Of a DNA stretch of 64,000 bases, positions 45,609 to 53,799 are shown one piece after another; positions within the stretch are counted from its first letter, which is position 1; every line of letters starts with the position of its first letter. Position numbers and translations under genes: made by a program. The DNA comes from Hephaestia caeni (GTDB taxonomy: Bacteria > Pseudomonadota > Alphaproteobacteria > Sphingomonadales > Sphingomonadaceae). The stretch covers positions 62,001-126,000 of the forward strand of contig NZ_QXDC01000004.1 in NCBI RefSeq assembly GCF_003550065.1, written 5' to 3'. The notes beneath the pieces were generated by a model. That model saw only the letters and a program-made list of their open reading frames with translations. It did not search any database and was not told the DNA's origin.

Positions 45609-48443
45609 CTACAGGCGGCCGCGCACGCCGAAGAAGAAGCTCCGGCCCGAATATTCGTAGAAATCGGGGACGTTGCGATAGAGGTTGAACCGCTCGATCG
45701 CCGAGCCGAGCAGGTTCGATCCCTCGACATAGACCTGGAAATGGTCGGTCAGGTCGTAGGCGAGGCTCGCCGACATTTCATGATACGGGTCTTCCTTGAT
45801 CGGCAGATAATCGATCAGCCCGGACTGCGCCTGCACATAGCGCGACGCGTAATTGTACGAAACCTGCGCGTTGATGCCGTGGCCTGCGTAGAACAGCTTG
45901 AGGTTCGCCGAAAACGGGATCGCCCCGGGCAGATCGGTGGTCACGTCGCCGCTCTTGGCGCGCGAATGGTTGTACGTCGCATTGGCCTGGATGCCGAAGC
46001 CGTTGTCGAGGAAATATTGCGCGCCCGCCTCGATGCCGTAGACGTTCGCCGAATCGCCGTTGAGCACCTGAACGCGGGTGAAATCGAACGATGCCGGCTC
46101 GCCCGCCGGCTGATCGGTGGGCGCGATCGTGACATCGACGGGCATCGAGGTCACGAAACTCTTGATGTGCTTGTAGAAGCCGGCAAGCGTCAGCGCGAGC
46201 TTGTCCGACCGGTAATATTCGAGCGAGATGTCGAACTGGTCGGCGGTTGTCGGCTTCAGATCGGGATTGCCGGCATCGAAGATGATGAACGTCCCCGATT
46301 GCGCCGATGAGGCGTCGCTCGCCGGCGACAATTGCGCGAAGGTCGGCCGCGCGATCGCCTTCGATGCCGCCAGCCGCAAGCGCAGCTCCCCCGTCAGATC
46401 ATAGGCGAAATTCACCGAGGGCAGGATCTTGGTGTATTTGCCGCCGCCCGTCTCGGGGACGGATTCGTTGAACTGGACGTTGTAATCGGCCTGGTTGCCC
46501 GCGCGTTTGACGATGCTCTTGATCGTGGTCGAAAAGCCGTTCGACGAGACGCGCGTGTTGACGACGCGCACGCCGATGTCGCCGCGCCAGTTGGCACCCT
46601 CGAAATTGGCCTGGACGTACCCGCCGAAGGTGCGCTCCGAAATGCGGAACGACAGCGGCAGATCGGGCTGGATGATCTGGTTGGCATAGCCCGACGGATA
46701 GGGCTCGCCCGTTTCGGGGTTGAGCACCGCGGGGTTGTTCTCGGCATCGGGCAGCGCGTTCAGATAGGTGTCAATATCGAACGACGCGAAACCGCGCGGA
46801 AAATTGCCGGGCTGCTTGAACAGCAGATTGTCCACCGGGAAGCCGCGGATCACATCGGCGCCGATCTGGCCGAAGGTAAAGGGATAGCCGCAGAAATTGC
46901 ACTCGGTCGCAAGGTTGTCGATCACGGTGTCGCGCTTCTTGCGATCGGTCCAGGTCGCCCCGGCGGAAACCGATTTCAGCACCCCGGCAAAGGTTTCCAG
47001 CGTCGCATCGAGCCGGGCGCCCTGGGTTTCGTCCTTCAGGTCGTCACCGCCGATCCCGATATAATGCGCGCGGTAATCGTCGTTGGTCGCCTCCGACAGC
47101 GGCCGCCCGCCGGGGATGGTGATCGCGAGATCGGGCAACGCACCGTTGCGGGTCGCGAAATCGGCCGACGCATCGAGCACGCCCGCGACGACGAAACGCT
47201 CCTTGGCGCCCGAATTGCGCGTCGCCTGCCCGCGATAGCCGTCGATCGCGACCGTCAGGCTGTCGATCGGCTTCCAGTCGATATGCCCGCCGATCTGATA
47301 GGTATCCACCGTCCGCGGCTCGTCGGTCGTCAGCACCTCGGCGACGAGATCGTTGATCGTGAAATTGGTGACGACGTTGTTCTCGTCGACGCGCACGCTC
47401 GCGGGATCCCATTTGACCGGCGAATCGAGATCGTTGCGCGGGCTCAGGAAGTTGGACTGGCGGTAATTGTGCTGGATGTCCTTGTAATGGCTGTACAAGC
47501 CGTCGAGCGTGATCGTCATCCGGTCGCTCGGCTTCCACTGGACCGCGCCCGACAGGCCGAGCCGCTTGCGCTGCCCCAGCACGACGCCGTTCGAATAGAA
47601 ATCGGGCCAGACATATTCCTGCCCGTCGTCGTCGATCGTGCCGTTGCCGTTGAAATCGAACTGCTGGCCCTCCTCGGTATCGCTGGCGGGGGAATATTCG
47701 CCGAGATTGTCGGTGCGCAGCTTGGTCGAGGAATAGGTCGCCGACAGCAAAACGCCGAAGGTGTTGTCGGCGAACGTATCGCTGACGACGCCCGACGCCT
47801 TATAACCCATCTTCTCCGAAAGATCGTTGTACTGGCCCTCGATCGAGCCCGACAGGCGCAACCCGTCATGGTCGAACGGGCGCGCGGTGCGCAGGTCGAT
47901 ATTGCCGCCGATGCTCCCTTCGAGCGCAGAGGCCTGCACCGCCTTGGTGACTTCGGCGCCCGAGATCATCTCCGCGGGCAACACATCGAACGCGAAGGCG
48001 CGGTCGGTCGAGTCGGTCGGCAAGATGCGACCGTTGAGCGTGGTGATCGCGAATTCCTCGCCCAGCCCGCGGACGGTAACGGTGCGCCCCTGCCCGCGGC
48101 CGTCCCGCCCCACCGTGACGCCCGGAATGTTGGCGAGCGCCTCGGCGACATTGCGATCGGGGAATTTGCCGAGTTCTTCGGCCGAGATGGCATCGACGAT
48201 CGTGCCCGAATTGCGCTTCGCCTCGATCGATCGCAACAGGCTGCCGCGCACGCCGCGAACGACGATCTCCTGCGCGTCGCTGGCGGCCTGGTCGCCGATC
48301 CCGGCCTGCTGCCCGGCCGCGACCGTATCAGCCTCGGAATCGGGCGTCGACGCGACCTGACCGATCGCCGGAGCCGCCGCCAGCAGCGCCAGACTGCTCG
48401 CCCCGGCCATCGCTAACGCGCGCGTGCACCTGCCTAAAACCAT
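45609..48443 (-). CDS. TonB-dependent receptor (Xanthomonas/Caulobacter-type, glycan-associated)
   Basis: The 944-residue receptor has a signal peptide (to about AIG), a TonB box-like EIVVRGVRGSLLRSIEAKR, a plug domain (DRNVAEALANIPGVTVGRDG, GLGEEFAITTLNGR) and a large barrel with terminal RGRL. The start and plug match the TonB_Xanth_Caul group used for carbohydrate uptake. ATG 48443 has GGGAGAGGA just upstream. It is divergent from agaR, and an AgaR-like box lies between them. It is the probable outer membrane port for the GalNAc-containing substrate. Confidence 0.93.
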   Translation of the reverse strand: MVLGRCTRALAMAGASSLALLAAAPAIGQVASTPDSEADTVAAGQQAGIGDQAASDAQEIVVRGVRGSLLRSIEAKRNSGTIVDAISAEELGKFPDRNVAEALANIPGVTVGRDGRGQGRTVTVRGLGEEFAITTLNGRILPTDSTDRAFAFDVLPAEMISGAEVTKAVQASALEGSIGGNIDLRTARPFDHDGLRLSGSIEGQYNDLSEKMGYKASGVVSDTFADNTFGVLLSATYSSTKLRTDNLGEYSPASDTEEGQQFDFNGNGTIDDDGQEYVWPDFYSNGVVLGQRKRLGLSGAVQWKPSDRMTITLDGLYSHYKDIQHNYRQSNFLSPRNDLDSPVKWDPASVRVDENNVVTNFTINDLVAEVLTTDEPRTVDTYQIGGHIDWKPIDSLTVAIDGYRGQATRNSGAKERFVVAGVLDASADFATRNGALPDLAITIPGGRPLSEATNDDYRAHYIGIGGDDLKDETQGARLDATLETFAGVLKSVSAGATWTDRKKRDTVIDNLATECNFCGYPFTFGQIGADVIRGFPVDNLLFKQPGNFPRGFASFDIDTYLNALPDAENNPAVLNPETGEPYPSGYANQIIQPDLPLSFRISERTFGGYVQANFEGANWRGDIGVRVVNTRVSSNGFSTTIKSIVKRAGNQADYNVQFNESVPETGGGKYTKILPSVNFAYDLTGELRLRLAASKAIARPTFAQLSPASDASSAQSGTFIIFDAGNPDLKPTTADQFDISLEYYRSDKLALTLAGFYKHIKSFVTSMPVDVTIAPTDQPAGEPASFDFTRVQVLNGDSANVYGIEAGAQYFLDNGFGIQANATYNHSRAKSGDVTTDLPGAIPFSANLKLFYAGHGINAQVSYNYASRYVQAQSGLIDYLPIKEDPYHEMSASLAYDLTDHFQVYVEGSNLLGSAIERFNLYRNVPDFYEYSGRSFFFGVRGRL

Positions 48444-48540
48444 TCCTCTCCCTTTCTGTCGCGCCGCCTCGTGACGACTCTTTCTTTCGATTTGCATTTA
48501 TGTTGCGTTTAGACGCTATCTCAATACCCGCATTGCTGTC

Positions 48541-48560
48541 AAAACGAAATTTAGCGAAAC
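48541..48560. promoter_or_regulatory. AgaR-like operator, site 1
   Basis: AAAACGAAATTTAGCGAAAC has two CGAAA half-sites spaced by 10 nt; on the other strand it contains the ATTTCGTTT core of the E. coli AgaR consensus as I recall it (TTTC-R-TTT-Y-R-TTT-Y). It lies between the divergent TonB receptor and agaR genes. A palindrome GCGT-TTAG-ACGC is nearby at 48505-48516. Confidence 0.55.
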
Positions 48561-48628
48561 AAGTTGGCGAGATTGATTGCGCTTGTGCAGCTTGATAGGA
48601 GAGTAGGGAGATCCAGGGGTTCAGAATC

Positions 48629-49408
48629 TTGCCAGTTACACGCGATACGAGCGCACGGCGCCAGCAGATCAGCGCGATGGTGCGCGAACGGGGCAGCGTC
48701 CAGGTCGCGCCGCTCGCGCGGCAATTCGGCGTGTCGATGCAGACGATTCGCAAGGATCTCCATTTCCTGAGCGAACGCGGGATCACCGAGCGCTCTTATG
48801 GGGGCGCGATCCTGGCCGGGGCGATCAACGCCGTCACCGAACCCGGGCTCGATACCAAGCGTGCGACGCATACCGACGAGAAGGTACGCATCGGCGAGAT
48901 CGCCGCGGCGATGGTGCAGCCCGGCGATTCGATCGTGCTCGATTCGGGGACGACCACGCTCCAGATCGCGCGCCACCTGCCCGACGATGAGACCATCACC
49001 GTCCTCACCAACGATTTCGACATCCTGTCGGTGCTGACGCGCAAGGCACGGATCAACGCGGTCATGCTCGGGGGGGCCTTGCGCCGCCGGAACATGGCCT
49101 TTTACGGCGCGCAAACGACAGGTGCGCTCGCCGATCTGCACGTCGACAAACTTTTCCTCGGCGTCGACGGGTTCGACGTCGAACGCGGGATCACCACGCA
49201 TTACGAGCCCGAAGCCATGCTCAACCGCGCGATGGTGCAGGCCACGCGCCAGGTCATCGTCGTCACCGATCGCTCGAAATTCGGCCGGATCTGCCTGCAC
49301 CGCATCGTCAGCATCGACGAGGTCGACGATCTGGTGACCGATGGGCCCCTGCCCGACGATATTCGCGCGGCGGGCGAACGAATGAATTTCGGCGTCCATC
49401 TCGCCTGA
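48629..49408 (+). CDS. agaR: DeoR family regulator, AgaR-like
   Basis: The 259-residue protein has a DeoR winged helix (RRQQISAMVRERGSVQVAPL, FGVSMQTIRKDLHFLSERG) and a C-terminal sugar-phosphate sensing domain of the ISOCOT fold (DSIVLDSGTTTLQIARHL, VLTNDFDIL, DKLFLGVDGFD). It most resembles AgaR, the repressor of N-acetylgalactosamine genes. TTG 48629 is the start because the next ATG (48677) would cut the helix-turn-helix. Boxes matching its likely operator lie upstream of the TonB receptor/agaR, the amidohydrolase/GH36 pair and agaZ. Confidence 0.85.
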   Translation: MPVTRDTSARRQQISAMVRERGSVQVAPLARQFGVSMQTIRKDLHFLSERGITERSYGGAILAGAINAVTEPGLDTKRATHTDEKVRIGEIAAAMVQPGDSIVLDSGTTTLQIARHLPDDETITVLTNDFDILSVLTRKARINAVMLGGALRRRNMAFYGAQTTGALADLHVDKLFLGVDGFDVERGITTHYEPEAMLNRAMVQATRQVIVVTDRSKFGRICLHRIVSIDEVDDLVTDGPLPDDIRAAGERMNFGVHLA

Positions 49409-49422
49409 CGCGCGGCGCGCGA

Positions 49423-50535
49423 TCACGCGCCCTTCAGGAACACCCGGCGGGCGTTCTTGTAATAGATTTTGTCGATCACCGTCCGCGGCAGCGCCAGCCC
49501 CTTCACCTCAGCATCGAGCGCGGCGATATGCTGGCTGTTCGGGGTGGCGAGATAGCGCCAGTCCGATCGCCACACGCTATCGGCCTCCTGCACGAAATCG
49601 TCGGTCATCGGCGGGTTTTGCGCGAGAGCGTCGGGCCCCGGCGGGCTCGCGGTCAGATCGGTGCCGTAGAGCAGCCGGTCCTGATATTTGATCAGAAACG
49701 CGCGGACACGCTCGTAATCCTGGTTGGACTGGTGCTGCAACTCGCTCATCCGCGCGGCCATGTCGACCGTCGCATTGGGGAAACGATCGAGGAATTCGGC
49801 CACCCGATCGACGTTCCATTCGAGGCTGGCGAGATGGGCGCCGACGAACGGCAGACGGGGATGGAACGCGACGAAGCGATCGCGCGCCGCCATGATCATT
49901 TCGTAGCTCGGCTCCTCGGGGTGGAGATACATGTAATAATTGGGATGCGCCTTGAAGTAGCTGCGATCGTTGTCGGTCGTCATCTGATCGAGCGGCAGCC
50001 AGCAATTCCTGGGTTCGCCTTGGTGCGCGATCAGCGGGACGTGCGCCTGCCGGATGTGCGCCATGACCGGATCGAAGCGCGGATCATCGAGGAAGACGCG
50101 CTTTCCGTTGGCATCGTTCTCGACCATGCCGATATTCTTCCAGACCTTGACCGCGATCGCGCCCTTGGCGAACGCCGCATCGAGCGTTTGCAGCACCCGC
50201 CCGCTCCATCCCGGCGTGCCGAATCCCTTCATTGAGAAGGTCGTCGCATAGTGGAAATGCGCCGGATCGGCCTTGTGGAACTTCTCCGCCAGCCGCGCCT
50301 GCGTGTCGATCGGCGGGAAATCGGGATAGTCGACATTGATCGACAGCAGCTCGAATCCATCCTTGCGGGCGATCTCGAGGAATGCGGGGCTGTCGTCGTT
50401 GGCGTGAACATGGGCGTCGAACTTCGGCACCGTCGCGAAATCCCGCTCGCTGTAGGTTTGCCGGGAATTTTGCTGCGCCTGCGCACCGGCCGCCGCCATG
50501 ATCGCCAATGCCGAGACGACTCCTTTGATCCACAT
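49423..50535 (-). CDS. Periplasmic amidohydrolase (amidohydrolase_2 type)
   Basis: The 370-residue protein has a signal peptide (MWIKGVVSALAIMAAAGAQA) and a metal-dependent TIM barrel. Ligands are visible in order: His42 and His44 (FDAHVHAND), a Lys-containing AVKVWKNIG strand, His in PLIAHQGEP, His in FVGAHLASLEW and Asp in LLYGTDLT. The protein is exported and differs from cytoplasmic NagA/AgaA deacetylases, so it is unlikely to be the missing GalNAc-6-phosphate deacetylase. It is divergent from the GH36 gene and shares its control region. The substrate is unknown; an acylated or lactonised sugar is possible. Confidence 0.85.
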   Translation of the reverse strand: MWIKGVVSALAIMAAAGAQAQQNSRQTYSERDFATVPKFDAHVHANDDSPAFLEIARKDGFELLSINVDYPDFPPIDTQARLAEKFHKADPAHFHYATTFSMKGFGTPGWSGRVLQTLDAAFAKGAIAVKVWKNIGMVENDANGKRVFLDDPRFDPVMAHIRQAHVPLIAHQGEPRNCWLPLDQMTTDNDRSYFKAHPNYYMYLHPEEPSYEMIMAARDRFVAFHPRLPFVGAHLASLEWNVDRVAEFLDRFPNATVDMAARMSELQHQSNQDYERVRAFLIKYQDRLLYGTDLTASPPGPDALAQNPPMTDDFVQEADSVWRSDWRYLATPNSQHIAALDAEVKGLALPRTVIDKIYYKNARRVFLKGA

Positions 50536-50553
50536 ATCCTGCTCCTTCGCGCG

Positions 50554-50575
50554 AAAACGAAATATAACGCGTTAT
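50554..50575. promoter_or_regulatory. AgaR-like operator, site 2, next to a perfect palindrome
   Basis: AAAACGAAAT at 50554-50563 repeats the site 1 core, and directly beside it is the perfect 12-bp palindrome ATAACGCGTTAT (50564-50575), whose CG centre is typical of LacI-family operators. The pair lies 19 nt before the amidohydrolase start and 107 nt before the GH36 start, so it can control both. Confidence 0.55.
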
Positions 50576-50681
50576 GTATCGTGCTTTTAAACTTGCGTTA
50601 CGCAGCTTTCCAGTGCAAGCCTTTTCCCGGAGGACGCGGCGGGGAAGCCGGCCGCCCCACAGGATGGAGGTGAGGAAGATC

Positions 50682-52784
50682 ATGCTGGACCGCGCCGTTT
50701 CGCGCCGAGGAACCATTGCCACGCTGCTCGGCGGCAGCGCCGTCATGATGTTTGCCACCCTCTCCCCCCGCCCCACCCTCGCCGCCGCCCCGGCCTCGGC
50801 GACGCTCTCCGACGGCACGATCAGCATCGACATCGACGGGTCGATGCACAGCCGGATCGCGCTCCGCGGCAAGCCGCTGACCGACATGGAGGCGAGCGAT
50901 ACGCTGCGCCTGGCCGGCGGCGAGACCATCGATCGCTTCATCCTGCTCGATCATGAGACGCACGCGCTGCCCGCATCCGCCCCGCACGGCGCCGGGACGC
51001 TTCATCGGCTACGCGGCGCGGCGGGCGCCGATCTGGAAAAGACCGTCGAGATCGCGTTCCACGATCGCTATCCCGGCCTCGCATTGATCGACACGCGCTA
51101 TCGCAACACCGGCAAGGCGGCGGTCAGCGTCGCGCGCTGGCGCGCCGCGTCGCATCAATTGCTCGCCCATCCGGCGGGCGCATGGACCTTCGCAGGCGCC
51201 TCCTTCCCCGATCGGCGCGATTGGGTGCAGCCGGTCAAGGCCGGGTTCGATCAGCACAATTTCATGGGCATGAACGGATCGGATTATGGCGGCGGCACTC
51301 CCATCGCGGTGGTCTGGCGGCCCGATGCCGGGCTTGCGGTCGGGCATATCGAAACGGTCCCCCGGCTCGTCTCGCTGCCGGTGGCACACCGGCCGCATGG
51401 TACAGCGCTCGGGATCGAGGGCGATCAGCCGGCGCTCCTCAAACCCGGCGAGGCGCTGACCTTGCCGCGCGTGTTCCTGATGGCACACGAGGGCGATTAT
51501 TTCCGGCCGCTCAACACCTATCGCAAGGTGATGGCAGAGCGCGGCCTCGCGGCGCCGGACATCCCCGAATCGAGCTACGCGCCGATCTGGTGCGCCTGGG
51601 GTTATGAACGCAATTTCACGACGGCGCAGGTCTACGGCACGCTGCCCAAAGCCAAAGCGGTCGGGCTCGAATGGGTGGTGCTCGACGACGGCTGGCAGAC
51701 GTCGGAAGGCGATTGGAAGATCGACCGTACCAAGTTTCCGCGCGGCGGCGCCGATCTCAAAGCCTTCGCCGACACCGTTAAGCAGGCGGGCATGAAGCCG
51801 CGGCTGTGGTTCGCGCCGCTCGCCGCCGACCCGGGCACCGATCTGCTGCGCGACCATGCCGATATGCTGCTGCTCGGCAAGGACGGCCAACGCCAGAAGG
51901 TGACGTGGTGGGACAGCTATACCTTGTGCCCCGCCTACGCGCCGGTGGTGGAATATTTCAAAGGCCATGTCCGCCGGATGATCGGCGACTGGGGGTTTGA
52001 GGGCATCAAGTTCGACGGCCAGCATCTCAACGGCGTCGCGCCGTGCTACAATCCCGCGCACCACCACGCACGCCCCGAGGAATCGTTCGAGAAGCTCCAG
52101 GATTTCTGGAAAGCGATGTACGACACCGCGCTGGCGATCAACCCGCAGGCGGTGATCGAAATCTGCCCGTGCGGCGATTCGTTCGCGTTCCACAACATGC
52201 CCGCGATGAACAACACCCCCGCCTCGGATCCCGAATCGTCGTGGCAGGTGCGATCGAAGGGCAAGACCTTCAAGGCGCTGATGGGCCCGTCCGCGCCCTT
52301 TTCGAGCGATCATGTCGAACTGAGCGATGGCGGCGACGATTTCGCGTCGGGCTATGGCGTCGGCGCGATCCCGTCGACCAAGTTCACCTGGCCCAAGGAT
52401 ACCGACAAACCCACCGATCCGTTGCCCCCGGGCGGCTTCGTGCTGACCCCCGAGAAGGAAGCGGTGTGGCGCCAGTGGGTCGCGCTCTACAACAAGAACC
52501 AACTCGCCAAGGCCAGCTATCGCGGGGCGCTCTACGATATCGGCTTCGACAAGCCCGAAGCCCATGCAATCGAAGCGAACGGCGCGATGCATTACGCCTT
52601 CTTCGCCGATCGCTGGGATGGCCCGATCACGCTGCGCGGGCTCGGCAAGGGGCGCTATCGGCTGACCGATCCGATCAACGGCCGCGGGCTCGGCATCGTC
52701 ACGGCCGATGCTGCGACGATCCCCGCACGCTTCACGCACGCACTGATTGTCGAGGCCGTCCCGATGACGGGGGGCGCCGCGTGA
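50682..52784 (+). CDS. Tat-exported GH36 glycosidase (alpha-galactosidase or alpha-N-acetylgalactosaminidase)
   Basis: The 700-residue protein starts with a twin-arginine signal (AVSRRGTIATLLGG). An N-terminal beta-sandwich (about 40-290) is followed by the GH36 barrel: APIWCAWGYERNF, WVVLDDGWQTSEG, MKPRLWFAPLAAD and the nucleophile Asp445 in GIKFDGQHL. A second acidic site in DHVELSDGGDDF is a candidate acid/base. GH36 removes alpha-linked galactose or GalNAc. The neighbouring aga genes favour GalNAc, by inference. ATG 50682 has GAGG/GAGGA 6-10 nt upstream. It heads the operon GH36-transporter, followed by agaZ-agaS-agaK. Confidence 0.88.
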   Translation: MLDRAVSRRGTIATLLGGSAVMMFATLSPRPTLAAAPASATLSDGTISIDIDGSMHSRIALRGKPLTDMEASDTLRLAGGETIDRFILLDHETHALPASAPHGAGTLHRLRGAAGADLEKTVEIAFHDRYPGLALIDTRYRNTGKAAVSVARWRAASHQLLAHPAGAWTFAGASFPDRRDWVQPVKAGFDQHNFMGMNGSDYGGGTPIAVVWRPDAGLAVGHIETVPRLVSLPVAHRPHGTALGIEGDQPALLKPGEALTLPRVFLMAHEGDYFRPLNTYRKVMAERGLAAPDIPESSYAPIWCAWGYERNFTTAQVYGTLPKAKAVGLEWVVLDDGWQTSEGDWKIDRTKFPRGGADLKAFADTVKQAGMKPRLWFAPLAADPGTDLLRDHADMLLLGKDGQRQKVTWWDSYTLCPAYAPVVEYFKGHVRRMIGDWGFEGIKFDGQHLNGVAPCYNPAHHHARPEESFEKLQDFWKAMYDTALAINPQAVIEICPCGDSFAFHNMPAMNNTPASDPESSWQVRSKGKTFKALMGPSAPFSSDHVELSDGGDDFASGYGVGAIPSTKFTWPKDTDKPTDPLPPGGFVLTPEKEAVWRQWVALYNKNQLAKASYRGALYDIGFDKPEAHAIEANGAMHYAFFADRWDGPITLRGLGKGRYRLTDPINGRGLGIVTADAATIPARFTHALIVEAVPMTGGAA

Positions 52785-53728
52785 TCGCGCGGGCCGGCGC
52801 GAATCGCGCGTGGCTTCTCTATGCCCTCACCACCGTCGTGCTCTGGGGTTTCTGGGGCGCGTTTTCGAGCCTGTCGCCCGAGCACGGCTTCCCCGAGACC
52901 CTCGTCTATTGCATCTGGTCGCTGACGATGATCCCGCCGGCGCTGATCGTGCTGGCACAAAACAAGTGGCGGTTCGATCGCACGCCGCGCGCGATCCTCT
53001 ACGGCCTCGCGATCGGGCTGCTCGGCGCGGGCGGGCAGTTGGTGCTGTTCTACGCGATCACCCGCGGGCCGGCGTATCTCATCTTCCCGATCATCTCATT
53101 GTCGCCGGTCGTGACGATCGCGCTTTCCTTCTTCCTGCTCGGTGAGCGGACCGGCAAGCTCGGCGTAATCGGCATCGTGCTCGCGCTGCTGGCGCTTCCG
53201 ACATTCGATTTCATACCGCAGGCTGGCGGCAGCGGGCAGGGATCGACGTGGTTCGTGCTCGCGCTGATCGTGATGGCGTGCTGGGGCGTGCAGGCCTATT
53301 TCATGAAGGCCGCCAACGGCTTCATGGCGGGCGAAAGCATCTTCTTCTACATGATGGTCGCCGGGCTTGCGCTGGCGCCGGCCGCTTATGCGATGACCGA
53401 CTTTTCGCAGCCGATCAACATGGGGGCGGACGGGCCGTTGCTCGCCGCGGGGATCCAGGTGCTCAACGCGATCGGCGCGCTGACACTGGTGTTCGCGTTT
53501 CGTTACGGCAAGGCGATCGTGGTCGCACCGCTCAGCAATGCGGGTGCGCCGCTCGTCACCGCAGCCATTGCGCTCGTGATCGCCGGGGTGATTCCCAATC
53601 CGCTCAAGCTGGCGGGGCTCGCGCTGGCGCTGGTGGCGGCGGTGCTGCTCGCGATCGAACCGGACACTGCTGACGAAACGCTGGACGACGAAACGGCATC
53701 CTTGCCGCCGCTTTCCTCGGCCATATAA
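52781..53728 (+). CDS. DMT superfamily (EamA-like) transporter, candidate amino sugar permease
   Basis: The 315-residue protein has about 10 transmembrane helices in two similar halves: LLYALTTVVLWGFWGAFSSL at the start and FVLALIVMACWGVQAYFMKA in the second half, as in EamA-like DMT carriers. The GTG start overlaps the GH36 stop (GTGA). Known GalNAc systems use a PTS or an MFS-type AgaP; neither is present here, so this protein probably imports the sugar released by GH36. That role is inferred from position. Confidence 0.85.
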   Translation: MIARAGANRAWLLYALTTVVLWGFWGAFSSLSPEHGFPETLVYCIWSLTMIPPALIVLAQNKWRFDRTPRAILYGLAIGLLGAGGQLVLFYAITRGPAYLIFPIISLSPVVTIALSFFLLGERTGKLGVIGIVLALLALPTFDFIPQAGGSGQGSTWFVLALIVMACWGVQAYFMKAANGFMAGESIFFYMMVAGLALAPAAYAMTDFSQPINMGADGPLLAAGIQVLNAIGALTLVFAFRYGKAIVVAPLSNAGAPLVTAAIALVIAGVIPNPLKLAGLALALVAAVLLAIEPDTADETLDDETASLPPLSSAI

Positions 53729-53750
53729 TTTCGTTTAGTTTCTTTTTATT
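53725..53750. promoter_or_regulatory. AgaR-like operator, site 3
   Basis: ATTTCGTTTAGTTTCTTTTT (53728-53747) is the best match in the window to the remembered E. coli AgaR box. It lies about 50 nt before agaZ, starting at the transporter stop. An inverted repeat GCGTTA-N8-TAACGC follows at 53751-53770, echoing the palindrome at site 2. The site suggests an internal promoter for agaZ-agaS-agaK. Confidence 0.6.
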
Positions 53751-53799
53751 GCGTTATCTGCGCTTAACGCCTATATGCGGATGCGCGAAAGGAGCCGGC

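Noticed and set aside
46332..48416. 694-codon open frame on the plus strand opposite the TonB receptor
   Set aside because: It is rich in Arg, His, Asp and Gln without hydrophobic core or domain, and lies exactly opposite a clear receptor gene. High GC content leaves such antisense frames open by chance.
49423..50535. Amidohydrolase as the missing GalNAc-6-phosphate deacetylase
   Set aside because: It has an export signal and amidohydrolase_2 features, whereas the deacetylase must act on a cytoplasmic sugar phosphate and belongs to the NagA family.
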